Part shown: piece by piece, positions 18,253 to 27,105 of the stretch
Layout: each line of letters begins with the position of its first letter
Position numbering within the stretch: the stretch's first letter is position 1
Source: Bacillota bacterium
GTDB taxonomy: Bacteria > Bacillota_A > Clostridia > Lachnospirales > Lachnospiraceae
NCBI GenBank assembly: GCA_023443625.1
Contig: JAEZTQ010000101.1
Location: 47,144-111,143 of the forward strand
Direction of reading: 5' to 3'
Length of the DNA stretch: 64,000 bases
The notes under the pieces: model-generated
The model's input: only the letters and a program-made list of their open reading frames with translations
What the model was told of the DNA's origin: nothing
Databases searched by the model: none
Program-made: the position numbers and the translations under genes

Positions 18253-18335
18253 AATACTAAATATGACAGTTTATCGGAATAAGCAGGATAAAAACTGCAG
18301 CCGCCGACTGTATTAATTATTAAGGAGGAAACATC

Positions 18336-18533
18336 ATGCCAAAATTAAAAACAAGCAGAGCAGCAGCGAAGCGTTTCAAAGCAACAGGTACTGGGAAACT
18401 TAAAAGAATGAAGGCTTACAAGAGCCATATCTTAACTAAGAAATCCGCTAAAAGAAAAAGAAATCTCAGAAAAGCAGCTATGACGGATTCAACTAATATC
18501 AAGAACATGAAGAAAATCTTACCATATCTGTAA
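18336..18533 (+). CDS. rpmI: 50S ribosomal protein L35
   Basis: A 65-residue basic protein beginning [20 protein letters not shown], the standard L35 start, and containing [12 protein letters not shown]. It is a component of the large ribosomal subunit. AAGGAGG precedes the ATG. It sits between infC and rplT in the usual order. Confidence 0.96.
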   Translation: MPKLKTSRAAAKRFKATGTGKLKRMKAYKSHILTKKSAKRKRNLRKAAMTDSTNIKNMKKILPYL

Positions 18534-18560
18534 GAGATTGGTTATAAGGAGGAATAGAAC

Positions 18561-18917
18561 ATGGCAAGAATCAAAGGCGGATTGAACGCTAAGAAAAAAC
18601 ATAATAGAGTGTTAAAGCTGGCAAAAGGTTATAGAGGAGCCAGATCAAAACAATATAGAGTAGCAAAGCAATCAGTTATGAGAGCTTTAACATCATCTTT
18701 TGCTGGTAGAAAAGAAAGAAAGAGACAGTTCAGACAGTTATGGATTGCTCGTATCAACGCTGCAGCAAGAATAAACGGCTTATCCTATAGCAGATTTATG
18801 TATGGCTTAAAGTTAGCTGATATCGATATCAACAGAAAGATGCTTTCTGAGATGGCGATTAACGACGCACAAGGTTTTGCAGCATTAGCAGAAGTAGCAA
18901 AATCTAAAATTGCTTAA
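18561..18917 (+). CDS. rplT: 50S ribosomal protein L20
   Basis: A 118-residue basic protein starting [20 protein letters not shown] with the [16 protein letters not shown] stretch. It is an early assembly protein of the 50S subunit and, in Firmicutes, represses its own operon by binding the leader. AAGGAGG precedes the start; the gene ends in a terminator. Confidence 0.97.
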   Translation: MARIKGGLNAKKKHNRVLKLAKGYRGARSKQYRVAKQSVMRALTSSFAGRKERKRQFRQLWIARINAAARINGLSYSRFMYGLKLADIDINRKMLSEMAINDAQGFAALAEVAKSKIA

Positions 18918-18942
18918 TAAATAGAATAATTACATTAATGGG

Positions 18943-18977
18943 AAAGAGGTATGCTTGTAAGAGTATATCTCTTTTTG
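18943..18977 (+). terminator. Terminator of the infC-rpmI-rplT operon
   Basis: AAAGAGGTATGCT and AGAGTATATCTCTTT pair with G-U pairs, and the right arm ends in a T run. Confidence 0.75.
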
Positions 18978-19088
18978 CGTACGCCCAGCCGGTGCACCTT
19001 CCCTATGATCAAGAGACTTTTTCTTTATGACTATTACTTTTTCCTTGCGCATATATAATAATGTAAATGTTTTTTGAAAGGGATTATT

Positions 19089-20798
19089 ATGACAGCCGAA
19101 GAGCGGAGTAAAATAATTAGTGAAGATTATGCTGATTTAATGATTTCATATAGCGGAGATGTAAAAGCTCTTGAAAGATTTAGTGATGCTACTATTAATA
19201 TATTAAATATTTTGCTAGCAGTGGTACATGTACCAGTTACAAGAATTACAGATAATATAATTTTGGAAATGGGATATTCTGTGATGCCTAGTGTATTTGG
19301 ATTAATCAGCCAAGAAAGTATTGAAGCTTCCGGAATTACACGTCTACGTAATATTCCTAATTTTAATCTGCGTGGGCAGGGAGTATTGATAGGAATAATA
19401 GATTCTGGTATAGATTATACGAATCCCATTTTCATAAATGCTGATAATACTACCAAAATTGTCTCCATGTGGGATCAGACAATAGAAAGTGATAATTTTC
19501 CCATAGGCTTTAATTATGGTACCCAATATGTTAGAGAACAAATCAATGAAGCTCTGCAAAGTGATAATCCTCGGAGCATCGTTCCTACTACGGATGAAAT
19601 TGGTCATGGAACAATGGTGGCTGGAATTGCTGCCGGGAATGAGGTGCCGGAAAGTAATTTTTATGGTGTTGCACCGGATGCTGAATTGGTTGTAGTTAAA
19701 TTAAAACAAGCAAAGCAGTATCTAAGAGATTTTTTTATTGTTCCGGAGAATGTACCCTGCTATCAAGGCAATGATATAATATTCGGAATAAGATATCTTT
19801 ATAGGGTTGCCATTAATCTTAACAGGCCTATGGCTATATGCGTAGCCCTTGGAACTAATCAAAGCGGTCATGACGGAAGAGGGTTTGTTAGCGGGTATCT
19901 ATCCCTTCTATCAGAGAGCATCGGTTTTGGTATAATTGTAGCAGCAGGAAATGAAGGCAATGCCAGAAGACATTATCATGGAAGAATAAGAGCAGAAGTA
20001 GGTTCTGATTTGGTAGAACTATCTGTTGGAGAAAATGAACCGGGATTTTGTATGGAATTATGGGGAAGTGCTGTAAATGTTTTTTACGTCGATATTCAAT
20101 CACCCAGCGGTGAATATGTGCCACCAATTGTTACGGCTTTGGATGATACAAGATTTATATCCTTTATTTTTGAACCAACTACCATTAATATTGATTTTCA
20201 AACGGTAGAATCACTGAGTGGGGATCAATTAATATTAATGCGTTTTCGTAATCCTGCACCTGGAATCTGGCGCTTTAAGGTATATATGAGAGGGGATACA
20301 GACGCTGATTTTCATATATGGTTACCAATGAAGGGGTTTATATCGGATAATACCTTCTTTATCCGTTCAGACCCATATACAACTATATTAGCCCTTGGTA
20401 ATGCGTGGAATCCTATTACAGTAACTGCATACAATACAATAGATGATAGTTTGTATATTGATTCCAGTAGGGGTTATACACGCATTGGAATAGTAAAACC
20501 GGAGATTGCAGCCCCAGGGGTAAATATAGTGAGTCCAGGTCTTGATCAAAATTTTGTTGAGGTTACAGGTACAAGTCCGGCGGCTGCTCATACTACGGGT
20601 ATTGCAGCAATGCTTCTGGAATGGGGGATCATAAGAGGAAATGATACAAAAATGAATACAATAGATTTGAAAGTTTTTATGCTTCGAGGAGCCAGAAGAA
20701 ATGTGGAAATACAATATCCAAATCCAGATTGGGGGTATGGAATTTTAGATGTTTTTAATATATTCGACATCCTGCGGATCGAAGACAGTCTAGTATAA
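19089..20798 (+). CDS. Subtilisin-like S8 protease, Csp type (copy 1)
   Basis: A 569-residue protease without a signal peptide. The catalytic triad is complete: Asp105 in IIDSGIDYTN, His173 in GHGTMVAG and Ser496 in GTSPAAAH. Like clostridial CspB it has a short N-terminal prodomain-like region and a large beta-rich insertion (about 300-440) between His and Ser. In clostridia such proteases activate the cortex hydrolase SleC during spore germination, so this is a likely but unproven role. ATG 19089 follows AAAGGGA; a TTG 15 bases upstream is in frame. It lies 23 bases before a close paralogue. Confidence 0.85.
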   Translation: MTAEERSKIISEDYADLMISYSGDVKALERFSDATINILNILLAVVHVPVTRITDNIILEMGYSVMPSVFGLISQESIEASGITRLRNIPNFNLRGQGVLIGIIDSGIDYTNPIFINADNTTKIVSMWDQTIESDNFPIGFNYGTQYVREQINEALQSDNPRSIVPTTDEIGHGTMVAGIAAGNEVPESNFYGVAPDAELVVVKLKQAKQYLRDFFIVPENVPCYQGNDIIFGIRYLYRVAINLNRPMAICVALGTNQSGHDGRGFVSGYLSLLSESIGFGIIVAAGNEGNARRHYHGRIRAEVGSDLVELSVGENEPGFCMELWGSAVNVFYVDIQSPSGEYVPPIVTALDDTRFISFIFEPTTINIDFQTVESLSGDQLILMRFRNPAPGIWRFKVYMRGDTDADFHIWLPMKGFISDNTFFIRSDPYTTILALGNAWNPITVTAYNTIDDSLYIDSSRGYTRIGIVKPEIAAPGVNIVSPGLDQNFVEVTGTSPAAAHTTGIAAMLLEWGIIRGNDTKMNTIDLKVFMLRGARRNVEIQYPNPDWGYGILDVFNIFDILRIEDSLV

Positions 20799-20821
20799 AG
20801 AGTGGATAAAGGAGAGTAGGA

Positions 20822-22528
20822 ATGGCTATGACGGAGGGAGAAAGATTTAAAATCATTAGTGAGGATTATATTGACTTAATCATCGATTATATTGGAAACC
20901 CTAGAATCTTCGACCGTTATCCCGGGGCAACCATACATATATTAAATGATAGATTTGCAGTTGCATATATACCGGTAGCACAGCTAACTTCCCGAAGCAT
21001 ACGTCAACAGGGATATTCTGCATTACCATTATGCTATGGTCTTAGTAGTCAGAAAGGTTTGGAGGCCAGTGGTATTACTAGGCTTCGCCGCCTTCCCGGT
21101 TTTAATCTAAGAGGGGAGGGCGTTCTAGTAGGTTTCATTGATACGGGAATTGATTATACCAATCCTGTTTTCAGAAGAGAAGATGGTAGCAGTAGAATTG
21201 TAGCAATTTGGGATCAGACAATTGACAGTGATAGATATCCATTACCTTATTTTTATGGTACAGAATATTCCATGGATGAGATTAATCAAGCCTTAAGCAG
21301 TGCAAATCCTCTTGAGGTTGTACCCAGTGTTGATTTAAATGGTCATGGAACTATGCTGGCGGGAATAGCTGCCGGCTCTGAGGTACGAGAGGAGGATTTT
21401 AGTGGTGTTGCTCCTGATGCAGAGATCATTGTAGTTAAGCTAAAGCAGGCAAAACAAGCTCTTAAGGATTTTTTTATCATACCATCTGGGGTTGAATGCT
21501 ATCAGGAGAATGATATCATGTGGGGAATACAGTACATGGTACTTAAAGCACAGAGTTTAGGGCGTCCCGTTGCTATCTGCATCGGACTTGGTTCTACTCA
21601 AGGATCTCATGATGGGCGCGGTCCCCTTAGTGATATATTATCCCTTGCTTCTGATATATCTGGTGTAGTATCGACGGTTGCAGCAGGTAATGAAGGGAAT
21701 GCAGCAAGTCATTTTTATAGTGAGATTAATGCAGAAATTGGATACAGTACGGTGGAGCTCAATGTAGGAGAAAATGAACCCGGGTTTACTATGACCTTAT
21801 GGGGGGCTGCACCTAATACCTATTCCATAGATATTTTATCACCTACTGGGGAATATATACCAAGAATAACGGAAAGTCTATATGTAAATCGGGAGGTATC
21901 TTTTGTCTTTGAGAGAACCAGAATTTTAATAGACTATCAAATGGTTGAACCGTCAACAGGCGATCAGCTGATACTAATGCGATTTCGTAATCCCACCCCG
22001 GGTATTTGGACCTTCAAGGTATACCAAAGAGGAGATTTGCAGGGAAACTTCCATATCTGGCTGCCTATCACCGCTTTCATATCAGAAGATACCTACTTTA
22101 TTCAGCCAGATCCCTATACCACAATTACATCCCCTGGTAATGCACATGAACCAATTACCGTAACAGCATACAGCCCTGATAATAATACCTTATACCGCAG
22201 AGCAAGTAAGGGATTTACAAGAATTAATACTGTAAAGCCAGAGCTTGCGGCTCCTGGTGTAAATATACAAGCGCCTAACCTCCAGCAGGGATTTACATAT
22301 ATGACCGGAACAAGTGCAGCAGCAGCTCATACTACCGGAGTAGCTGCTATGTTTTTGGAATGGGCTATCGTAAAAGGGCATTACCCAGGGGTGAATACCG
22401 AGGAAATCAAGGAATTTCTAATTCGTGGGGCAAGAAGAAATCCCAATTTTATATATCCTAACCGTGACTGGGGATACGGTATTTTAGATATGTATAATGT
22501 TTTTGATATATTGCGCGCTAATATCTAG
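20822..22528 (+). CDS. Subtilisin-like S8 protease, Csp type (copy 2)
   Basis: A 568-residue tandem paralogue of the preceding protease, similar over its whole length. Its triad is also intact: Asp107 in FIDTGIDY, His175 in GHGTMLAG and Ser498 in GTSAAAAH. The start ATG has AAAGGAGAG upstream. Two catalytically complete copies contrast with C. difficile, where CspA and CspC are pseudoproteases. No SleC homologue is in the window. Spore germination is the likely setting; general intracellular proteolysis is the alternative. Confidence 0.85.
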   Translation: MAMTEGERFKIISEDYIDLIIDYIGNPRIFDRYPGATIHILNDRFAVAYIPVAQLTSRSIRQQGYSALPLCYGLSSQKGLEASGITRLRRLPGFNLRGEGVLVGFIDTGIDYTNPVFRREDGSSRIVAIWDQTIDSDRYPLPYFYGTEYSMDEINQALSSANPLEVVPSVDLNGHGTMLAGIAAGSEVREEDFSGVAPDAEIIVVKLKQAKQALKDFFIIPSGVECYQENDIMWGIQYMVLKAQSLGRPVAICIGLGSTQGSHDGRGPLSDILSLASDISGVVSTVAAGNEGNAASHFYSEINAEIGYSTVELNVGENEPGFTMTLWGAAPNTYSIDILSPTGEYIPRITESLYVNREVSFVFERTRILIDYQMVEPSTGDQLILMRFRNPTPGIWTFKVYQRGDLQGNFHIWLPITAFISEDTYFIQPDPYTTITSPGNAHEPITVTAYSPDNNTLYRRASKGFTRINTVKPELAAPGVNIQAPNLQQGFTYMTGTSAAAAHTTGVAAMFLEWAIVKGHYPGVNTEEIKEFLIRGARRNPNFIYPNRDWGYGILDMYNVFDILRANI

Positions 22529-22654
22529 TTTATTTGAATTCATTCCTAAAGTTAAAATATGATTAGAGAATCACGTTTGTTATTGCACTAATTTTAGAGA
22601 TGAAGTATTATAATTTTATTATTACAAAATTAAACATTAGTTTGGGAGGATTCT

Positions 22655-23389
22655 ATGAAGAGCAGGTTATCTAATGCATTATGGGGATTATTATTTATCA
22701 TAGTTGGTGTGGGCTATGCAGGAAATATATTGTTTGATTGGGAATTTAGCATATTCTTTGAAGGATTTTGGACCTTATTTATCATCGTACCCTGCTTAAT
22801 AAGTATGATTAGAAATGGATTTGGTACAGGGTCCACCATTGGGTTTATTATTGGACTTCTCCTTCTTGCTAACTATTATGTGAATATTAACTTTAATATA
22901 TGGGGTCTGATTATTCCCTCTGTCTTAATACTGATTGGTATAAGAATAATCTTTAAAGATGCTTTCCGTAAGAAGACCTTTAATTACAATAATAGTTCTT
23001 ATGCAGAAGATCCATCACAGGGTGAAAACTTTACTAATACAACCCGTAGCTACGATTTTACTGGTACAGCCAGAGGTGAATATAGTGCAATCTTTAGTGG
23101 TAACCGCATTCATGTAACAGACAATTTTGTAGGTGCCAGCTTAAATGCTGTATTTGGTGGACTTGTACTAGATTTACGAGATGCGCACATTCCAGGAGAT
23201 ATTGAAATCAGTGCCCAGGCTATCTTTGGAGGGATTGATATTTTTGTACCGGCTGGTGTTAAGGTGAAAGTGAATAATGTACCGATTTTTGGTGGCGTAG
23301 ATAATAAGACAATGAAAAATGTGGATCCTTCGGCTCCAACCATTTATTTGAATTCTACTTGCATGTTTGGAGGTATCGATATCAAATGA
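22655..23389 (+). CDS. LiaF-like / DUF5668 membrane protein
   Basis: A 244-residue protein with about four short membrane helices in the first 110 residues, starting LSNALWGLLFIIVGVGYAGN, then a soluble domain with repeated FGG turns (AVFGGLVLDLRDA, AIFGGIDIFVPAGVKV and CMFGGIDIK). The pattern matches the cell-wall-stress protein LiaF/DUF2154. LiaF represses LiaRS-type sensing; no liaRS genes are adjacent here. GGGAGGA precedes the start. The stop overlaps the next start by ATGA, so the pair is translationally coupled. Confidence 0.75.
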   Translation: MKSRLSNALWGLLFIIVGVGYAGNILFDWEFSIFFEGFWTLFIIVPCLISMIRNGFGTGSTIGFIIGLLLLANYYVNINFNIWGLIIPSVLILIGIRIIFKDAFRKKTFNYNNSSYAEDPSQGENFTNTTRSYDFTGTARGEYSAIFSGNRIHVTDNFVGASLNAVFGGLVLDLRDAHIPGDIEISAQAIFGGIDIFVPAGVKVKVNNVPIFGGVDNKTMKNVDPSAPTIYLNSTCMFGGIDIK

Positions 23390-24240
23390 ATAGTACCCAA
23401 AGAGTAATAAAATATTGTGCCATGGCATTTGCTACTTTTTTAGCTGTTGCAATTATATCAGGAATAGTTAATATTGGATTGGCTGTAGTAAACTCTATAA
23501 CGGATAATACTATTGTAAGTGGTACTAAAAAAAGATCAGTGGACTATTCTGAATCCTTTACTGGAGTAGAAAGTTTGGATATCGAAAATTCTACAGGTAC
23601 CTTAAGTATTAAAATTGGTGACGAATTTAGAGTAGAGGCAGAGAAGGTGTCCGAAGATTTTAAAGCAGAGGTTAGTAAAAGCGGCAAACTAACTGTGAAA
23701 GAGGATAATAATGGTATAAGCTTTCTTTGGTTTAATACGAAAGGTTTTAATAGTTTTAATTCTAAAGTTACCATATATGTTCCAAGGGATTTTGTTGCCG
23801 AGGAAGTGAAATTGAATACGGGTGCTGGCAATGTAGTACTAGAGGGACTTAATACGGATTACTTATATCTTTCAGCGGGTGCAGGTAATATCGATGGTGA
23901 TAGGCTAATAGCAAAAAGAGTTAATATTGATGGAGGAGTAGGTAATATAAAACTAACCAATGTAGACTTTACCAATTCATCTTATGAATGTGGTATTGGG
24001 AACCTAAAGATAGAAGGAGCTTTATTAGGAAAAACTGAAATCGACTGTGGTGTTGGAGAAGTGGATTTAGATTTGGAAGGAAATAAAGATGATTATAGTT
24101 TTGACGTAGACGCAGGAGTGGGGTCAGTAAGACTTAATGGAGAAAAAATTGGTGATATACAAAGGCATAATGAAGATGCAAAGAACACTATCAAGATAGA
24201 TGCTGGAGTTGGTTCTGTAAATATTGACATAAAAGAGTAG
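23386..24240 (+). CDS. DUF4097 beta-repeat membrane-anchored protein
   Basis: A 284-residue protein with an N-terminal membrane helix (about 8-30) and an outer domain of short repeated strands such as LNTGAGNVVLEGL, LSAGAGNID, IDGGVGNIKL and VDAGVGSVRL, the right-handed beta-helix of DUF4097. It starts at the ATG overlapping the upstream stop (ATGA). DUF4097 proteins accompany LiaF/PspC-type envelope stress systems. Function is not established; a scaffold or sensor at the cell surface is inferred from the coupling. Confidence 0.75.
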   Translation: MNSTQRVIKYCAMAFATFLAVAIISGIVNIGLAVVNSITDNTIVSGTKKRSVDYSESFTGVESLDIENSTGTLSIKIGDEFRVEAEKVSEDFKAEVSKSGKLTVKEDNNGISFLWFNTKGFNSFNSKVTIYVPRDFVAEEVKLNTGAGNVVLEGLNTDYLYLSAGAGNIDGDRLIAKRVNIDGGVGNIKLTNVDFTNSSYECGIGNLKIEGALLGKTEIDCGVGEVDLDLEGNKDDYSFDVDAGVGSVRLNGEKIGDIQRHNEDAKNTIKIDAGVGSVNIDIKE

Positions 24241-24340
24241 ATTAGTGTTGAGTTTATGCCAAAACAATAACATTTTAAGATAAAAATTGTGAAAGCGGTT
24301 GTGTTTTTTGAATACAAATATTAAAATAAGGTAAACTAAG

Positions 24341-24386
24341 ATGGGGACGTTAGAATATTTACGTCCCCATTTAGATGATATTTTTT
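24341..24386 (+). terminator. Probable terminator after the LiaF/DUF4097 pair
   Basis: A perfect 10-bp stem, ATGGGGACGT (24341-24350) against ACGTCCCCAT (24361-24370), has a T run about ten bases further on. Confidence 0.55.
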
Positions 24387-24415
24387 GAAATCAAGACGGC
24401 ATCATGGAGGTTGTG

Positions 24416-25669
24416 ATGAACAAGAAAAGTTTACTTGGATTAATCTTGTTCGCATGTATTATAATATCCGGTATGTTTATAGTGACTGAATTATTAATTA
24501 ATCCAGTGAATAAGCCGGATATAGGTGTAGAACAAGCCGAGTTTACAGAAGATGGCCGTATAGAGGAAAAGACAAAAGAAGGACCGAATAACAAAAATAA
24601 TATAATTAATAAGGATTCTTTGGCTGCATCTGATTTAACACCTACAGATGGTGTGGTTGGCCAATATATCATTGAGAAGGCTGCAGCTGGATTTGCATCG
24701 GATACAACCACAGACATCTTAGCTCAGGAACCCTGGCCTAATTTATATGAAGCTGGTTCAGTAGAATCTACAACTGCCAAAGAAGCTCAACTTATTTTTG
24801 ACAGTACCCAGGTAGATTATCAGACTTATATTCCGAAGATGCAATATGACAGTGAGCTCTTGGCAGCCCTTGATATATCCTGCCCAGATATTGATATTGA
24901 TGCAGAAGCTGCTATTCTTTTTAATGCTTCCACCAAAGAAGTACTTTACTGCAAAAATCCAGTACAGGCAGTATTTCCTGCAAGTACCATTAAGTTATTG
25001 ACTGCTATGGTTGCCCTTAACTGGTGTAGTGAGGAGGAAGAGGTTACTGTTGGAGATGAGATTGAAATGATAGCTTCTGATTCAACTACAGCAGATCTAA
25101 AGCAAGGACAGAGGCTTACCCTAAGATGTCTTTTAGAAGGAATGCTTCTGCCGTCAGGGAATGATGCGGCTTATGTGGCCGCAGCATATGTTGGAAGAAA
25201 ATCCTTAAACAATCCTTCTGCTCCAAAAGAGCAGGCAGTAGTTGAATTTGTTGAGCTTATGAATAAAATGGCTAGGGAAATTGGAGTTAAGAACTCCTGT
25301 TTTAAAACCCCCGACGGTTATGATGCCATCGGTCAATATACTACCGCTTATGATATGGGGTTAATAGGAATGGAAGCTCTTAATTATGCAATAATTGTTG
25401 AGATTTCCCATAAAAGCAAAGCTCAAAATATCTTTCTAAGCGGAGAAGATGTAACATGGACTAATACAAATAAGTTAGTGACAAGATACAGTGGCAAGTA
25501 TTATTCATTGGCTTTGGGTCTTAAGACGGGAACCAGCACCATGGCGGGAAGGTGTCTTGTATCCGCAGGAATAAAGGATGGGAAAAAGGTGGTATGCGTT
25601 ATAATGGATTCAACATCAGCAGGTAGATGGGATGATTCAATAACACTGTTAAAATATGGACTGGAATGA
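24416..25669 (+). CDS. D-alanyl-D-alanine carboxypeptidase (S11 family)
   Basis: A 417-residue penicillin-binding protein of the low-molecular-weight class, with an N-terminal membrane helix and a linker of about 125 residues, then the catalytic domain. The active-site motifs SxxK (ASTIK), SxN (SGN) and KTG (KTGTS) are all present and in order. It trims terminal D-Ala from peptidoglycan stem peptides outside the membrane. ATG 24416 follows GGAGG by five bases. It is short of the usual C-terminal amphipathic anchor, ending soon after the KTG domain. The stop overlaps an ATG of the next gene's upstream region. Confidence 0.88.
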   Translation: MNKKSLLGLILFACIIISGMFIVTELLINPVNKPDIGVEQAEFTEDGRIEEKTKEGPNNKNNIINKDSLAASDLTPTDGVVGQYIIEKAAAGFASDTTTDILAQEPWPNLYEAGSVESTTAKEAQLIFDSTQVDYQTYIPKMQYDSELLAALDISCPDIDIDAEAAILFNASTKEVLYCKNPVQAVFPASTIKLLTAMVALNWCSEEEEVTVGDEIEMIASDSTTADLKQGQRLTLRCLLEGMLLPSGNDAAYVAAAYVGRKSLNNPSAPKEQAVVEFVELMNKMAREIGVKNSCFKTPDGYDAIGQYTTAYDMGLIGMEALNYAIIVEISHKSKAQNIFLSGEDVTWTNTNKLVTRYSGKYYSLALGLKTGTSTMAGRCLVSAGIKDGKKVVCVIMDSTSAGRWDDSITLLKYGLE

Positions 25670-25686
25670 TAAAAGGGGATGAAGAG

Positions 25687-27021
25687 ATGGATCAAAATGA
25701 TATGGAACATAAAAAAGAACCCAATAAAAATGTGGAGCATAGTCAGCATATGAATAACCCTCAGAGCCAATATCAGGGCCTGCATGTGAATAACCCTCAG
25801 GGCCAATATCAGGGTCAGTATATGAATAACCCTCAGGGTCAGTATCAAGGCCAGTATATGAATAACCCTCAGGGCCAATATCAGGGTCAGCATATGAATA
25901 ACCCTCAGGGGCAATATCAAGGCCAGCATATGAATAACCCTCAAGGCCAATATCAGGGCCAGCATATGAATAACCCTCAGGGTCAGTATCAGGGCCAGTA
26001 TATGAATAACCCACAGGGTCAGTATTATACCCAGAATACGAATAATCAACAGAATCAATATAGGACCCAGAACCAGTATAATGTCCGCAAGTTTAATAGG
26101 CTTCCGATACAGTATAATGAAGGATGTGGTAGGGAAGGAAAAGGAATTTTAAATGACGTTGGCTTTGCATTGTTTATTTTTATTTTAGCTATACTAGGTT
26201 CCCAGACGGTGATTGAAGTACTGACTTATCTTTTAGTACCTTCCGTGGCAGAAACTAATTGGTATATATGGGTAGTTACTGCAATTACCATTGTTGGTAT
26301 TGGATTTCCCATTTATTATTTCCTTATGAAAAGAATACCTAATACGCCTCGTAAAGAAGTAATTAAGCTAAGACCAAAAGAATTTATTACTCTATTTTTT
26401 ATCTGTGCTGCCTTCATGTATGTAACAAATATATTGAGCACAATCTTAACGGTTATGATTGCCTTTCTAAAAGGAGATACAGAACTTTTAAATCCTGCAG
26501 CAGAAGCAATCTTAAATAGTAATTTTATTGTTTCCTTAATCTATGCATCAATCGTTGCTCCCATTATTGAGGAGTTGATTTTTCGTAAAATATTACTTGA
26601 TAAACTACGTCGTTTTGGAGATATTCCTGCTATATTAATGACCGGAATTGCGTTTGGCTTGTTTCATATGAACCTTTCCCAATTCTTCTATGCATCAGTA
26701 CTCGGTTTTATCTTTGCCTATATTACAATTAAGACAAACACAGTAAAATATGCAATAATTCTACATATGATGATTAATTTTATTTCAACAGCAATATCTC
26801 CTATTGTCTTGAATGAAAATCTGTTGGGTATTGTTCTCATTAATATATGGATGTATGGTTCTATAACCGTGGGGACCATATTATTTTTTATAAATATGAA
26901 GAAAATTAAATTCGAGAAGGCAGCTTTGCCTGTAAAGAAATCATATTTTATCTTAAATACCGGGACAATTCTATACATTCTAGTATGCCTTGTTATGATT
27001 ACATTAGTTACAGTGTATTAG
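25687..27021 (+). CDS. CPBP intramembrane metalloprotease with N-terminal Asn/Pro/Gln/Tyr repeat region
   Basis: The 444-residue protein has a soluble N-terminal region of about eight 12-residue repeats, then about eight membrane helices with the CPBP (Rce1-like) site: EELIFRKI (glutamates and arginine), FGLFHMN and HMMINF. CPBP proteases cleave within the membrane and act in bacteriocin immunity, prenyl-protein processing or envelope functions. The repeats look like NNPQGQYQGQHM with M, Y and H variation. ATG 25687 is preceded by AAAAGGGGA. The gene follows the carboxypeptidase by 17 bases, so the two probably form an operon. The substrate is unknown. Confidence 0.85.
   Translation: MDQNDMEHKKEPNKNVEHSQHMNNPQSQYQGLHVNNPQGQYQGQYMNNPQGQYQGQYMNNPQGQYQGQHMNNPQGQYQGQHMNNPQGQYQGQHMNNPQGQYQGQYMNNPQGQYYTQNTNNQQNQYRTQNQYNVRKFNRLPIQYNEGCGREGKGILNDVGFALFIFILAILGSQTVIEVLTYLLVPSVAETNWYIWVVTAITIVGIGFPIYYFLMKRIPNTPRKEVIKLRPKEFITLFFICAAFMYVTNILSTILTVMIAFLKGDTELLNPAAEAILNSNFIVSLIYASIVAPIIEELIFRKILLDKLRRFGDIPAILMTGIAFGLFHMNLSQFFYASVLGFIFAYITIKTNTVKYAIILHMMINFISTAISPIVLNENLLGIVLINIWMYGSITVGTILFFINMKKIKFEKAALPVKKSYFILNTGTILYILVCLVMITLVTVY
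25753..26040 (+). repeat. 36-bp in-frame tandem repeat in the CPBP protease gene
   Basis: Eight 36-bp units encode 12-residue repeats, with a degenerate ninth unit to 26076. Units are nearly identical at base level, with third-position changes, which implies recent expansion or gene conversion. The repeat also opens long minus-strand ORFs, which are artefacts. Confidence 0.9.
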
Positions 27022-27105
27022 AAGTAAAATTCCGGTTACTTCAATGAGTCTTTAATATAATAAAGAAAATAATAACATAATATCCATGAAAGGAGTCTAC
27101 AGAGT

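Noticed and set aside
25753..26040. 36-bp periodic repeat as a possible CRISPR array
   Set aside because: There are no unique spacers; units are contiguous and in frame, coding for a 12-residue protein repeat. No cas gene is nearby.
25501..26058. Long minus-strand ORFs rich in repeated Ile/Leu/Arg and Gly/Tyr motifs
   Set aside because: They arise from the 36-bp repeat read in reverse, have no ribosome site of their own and overlap the firmly supported carboxypeptidase and CPBP genes.
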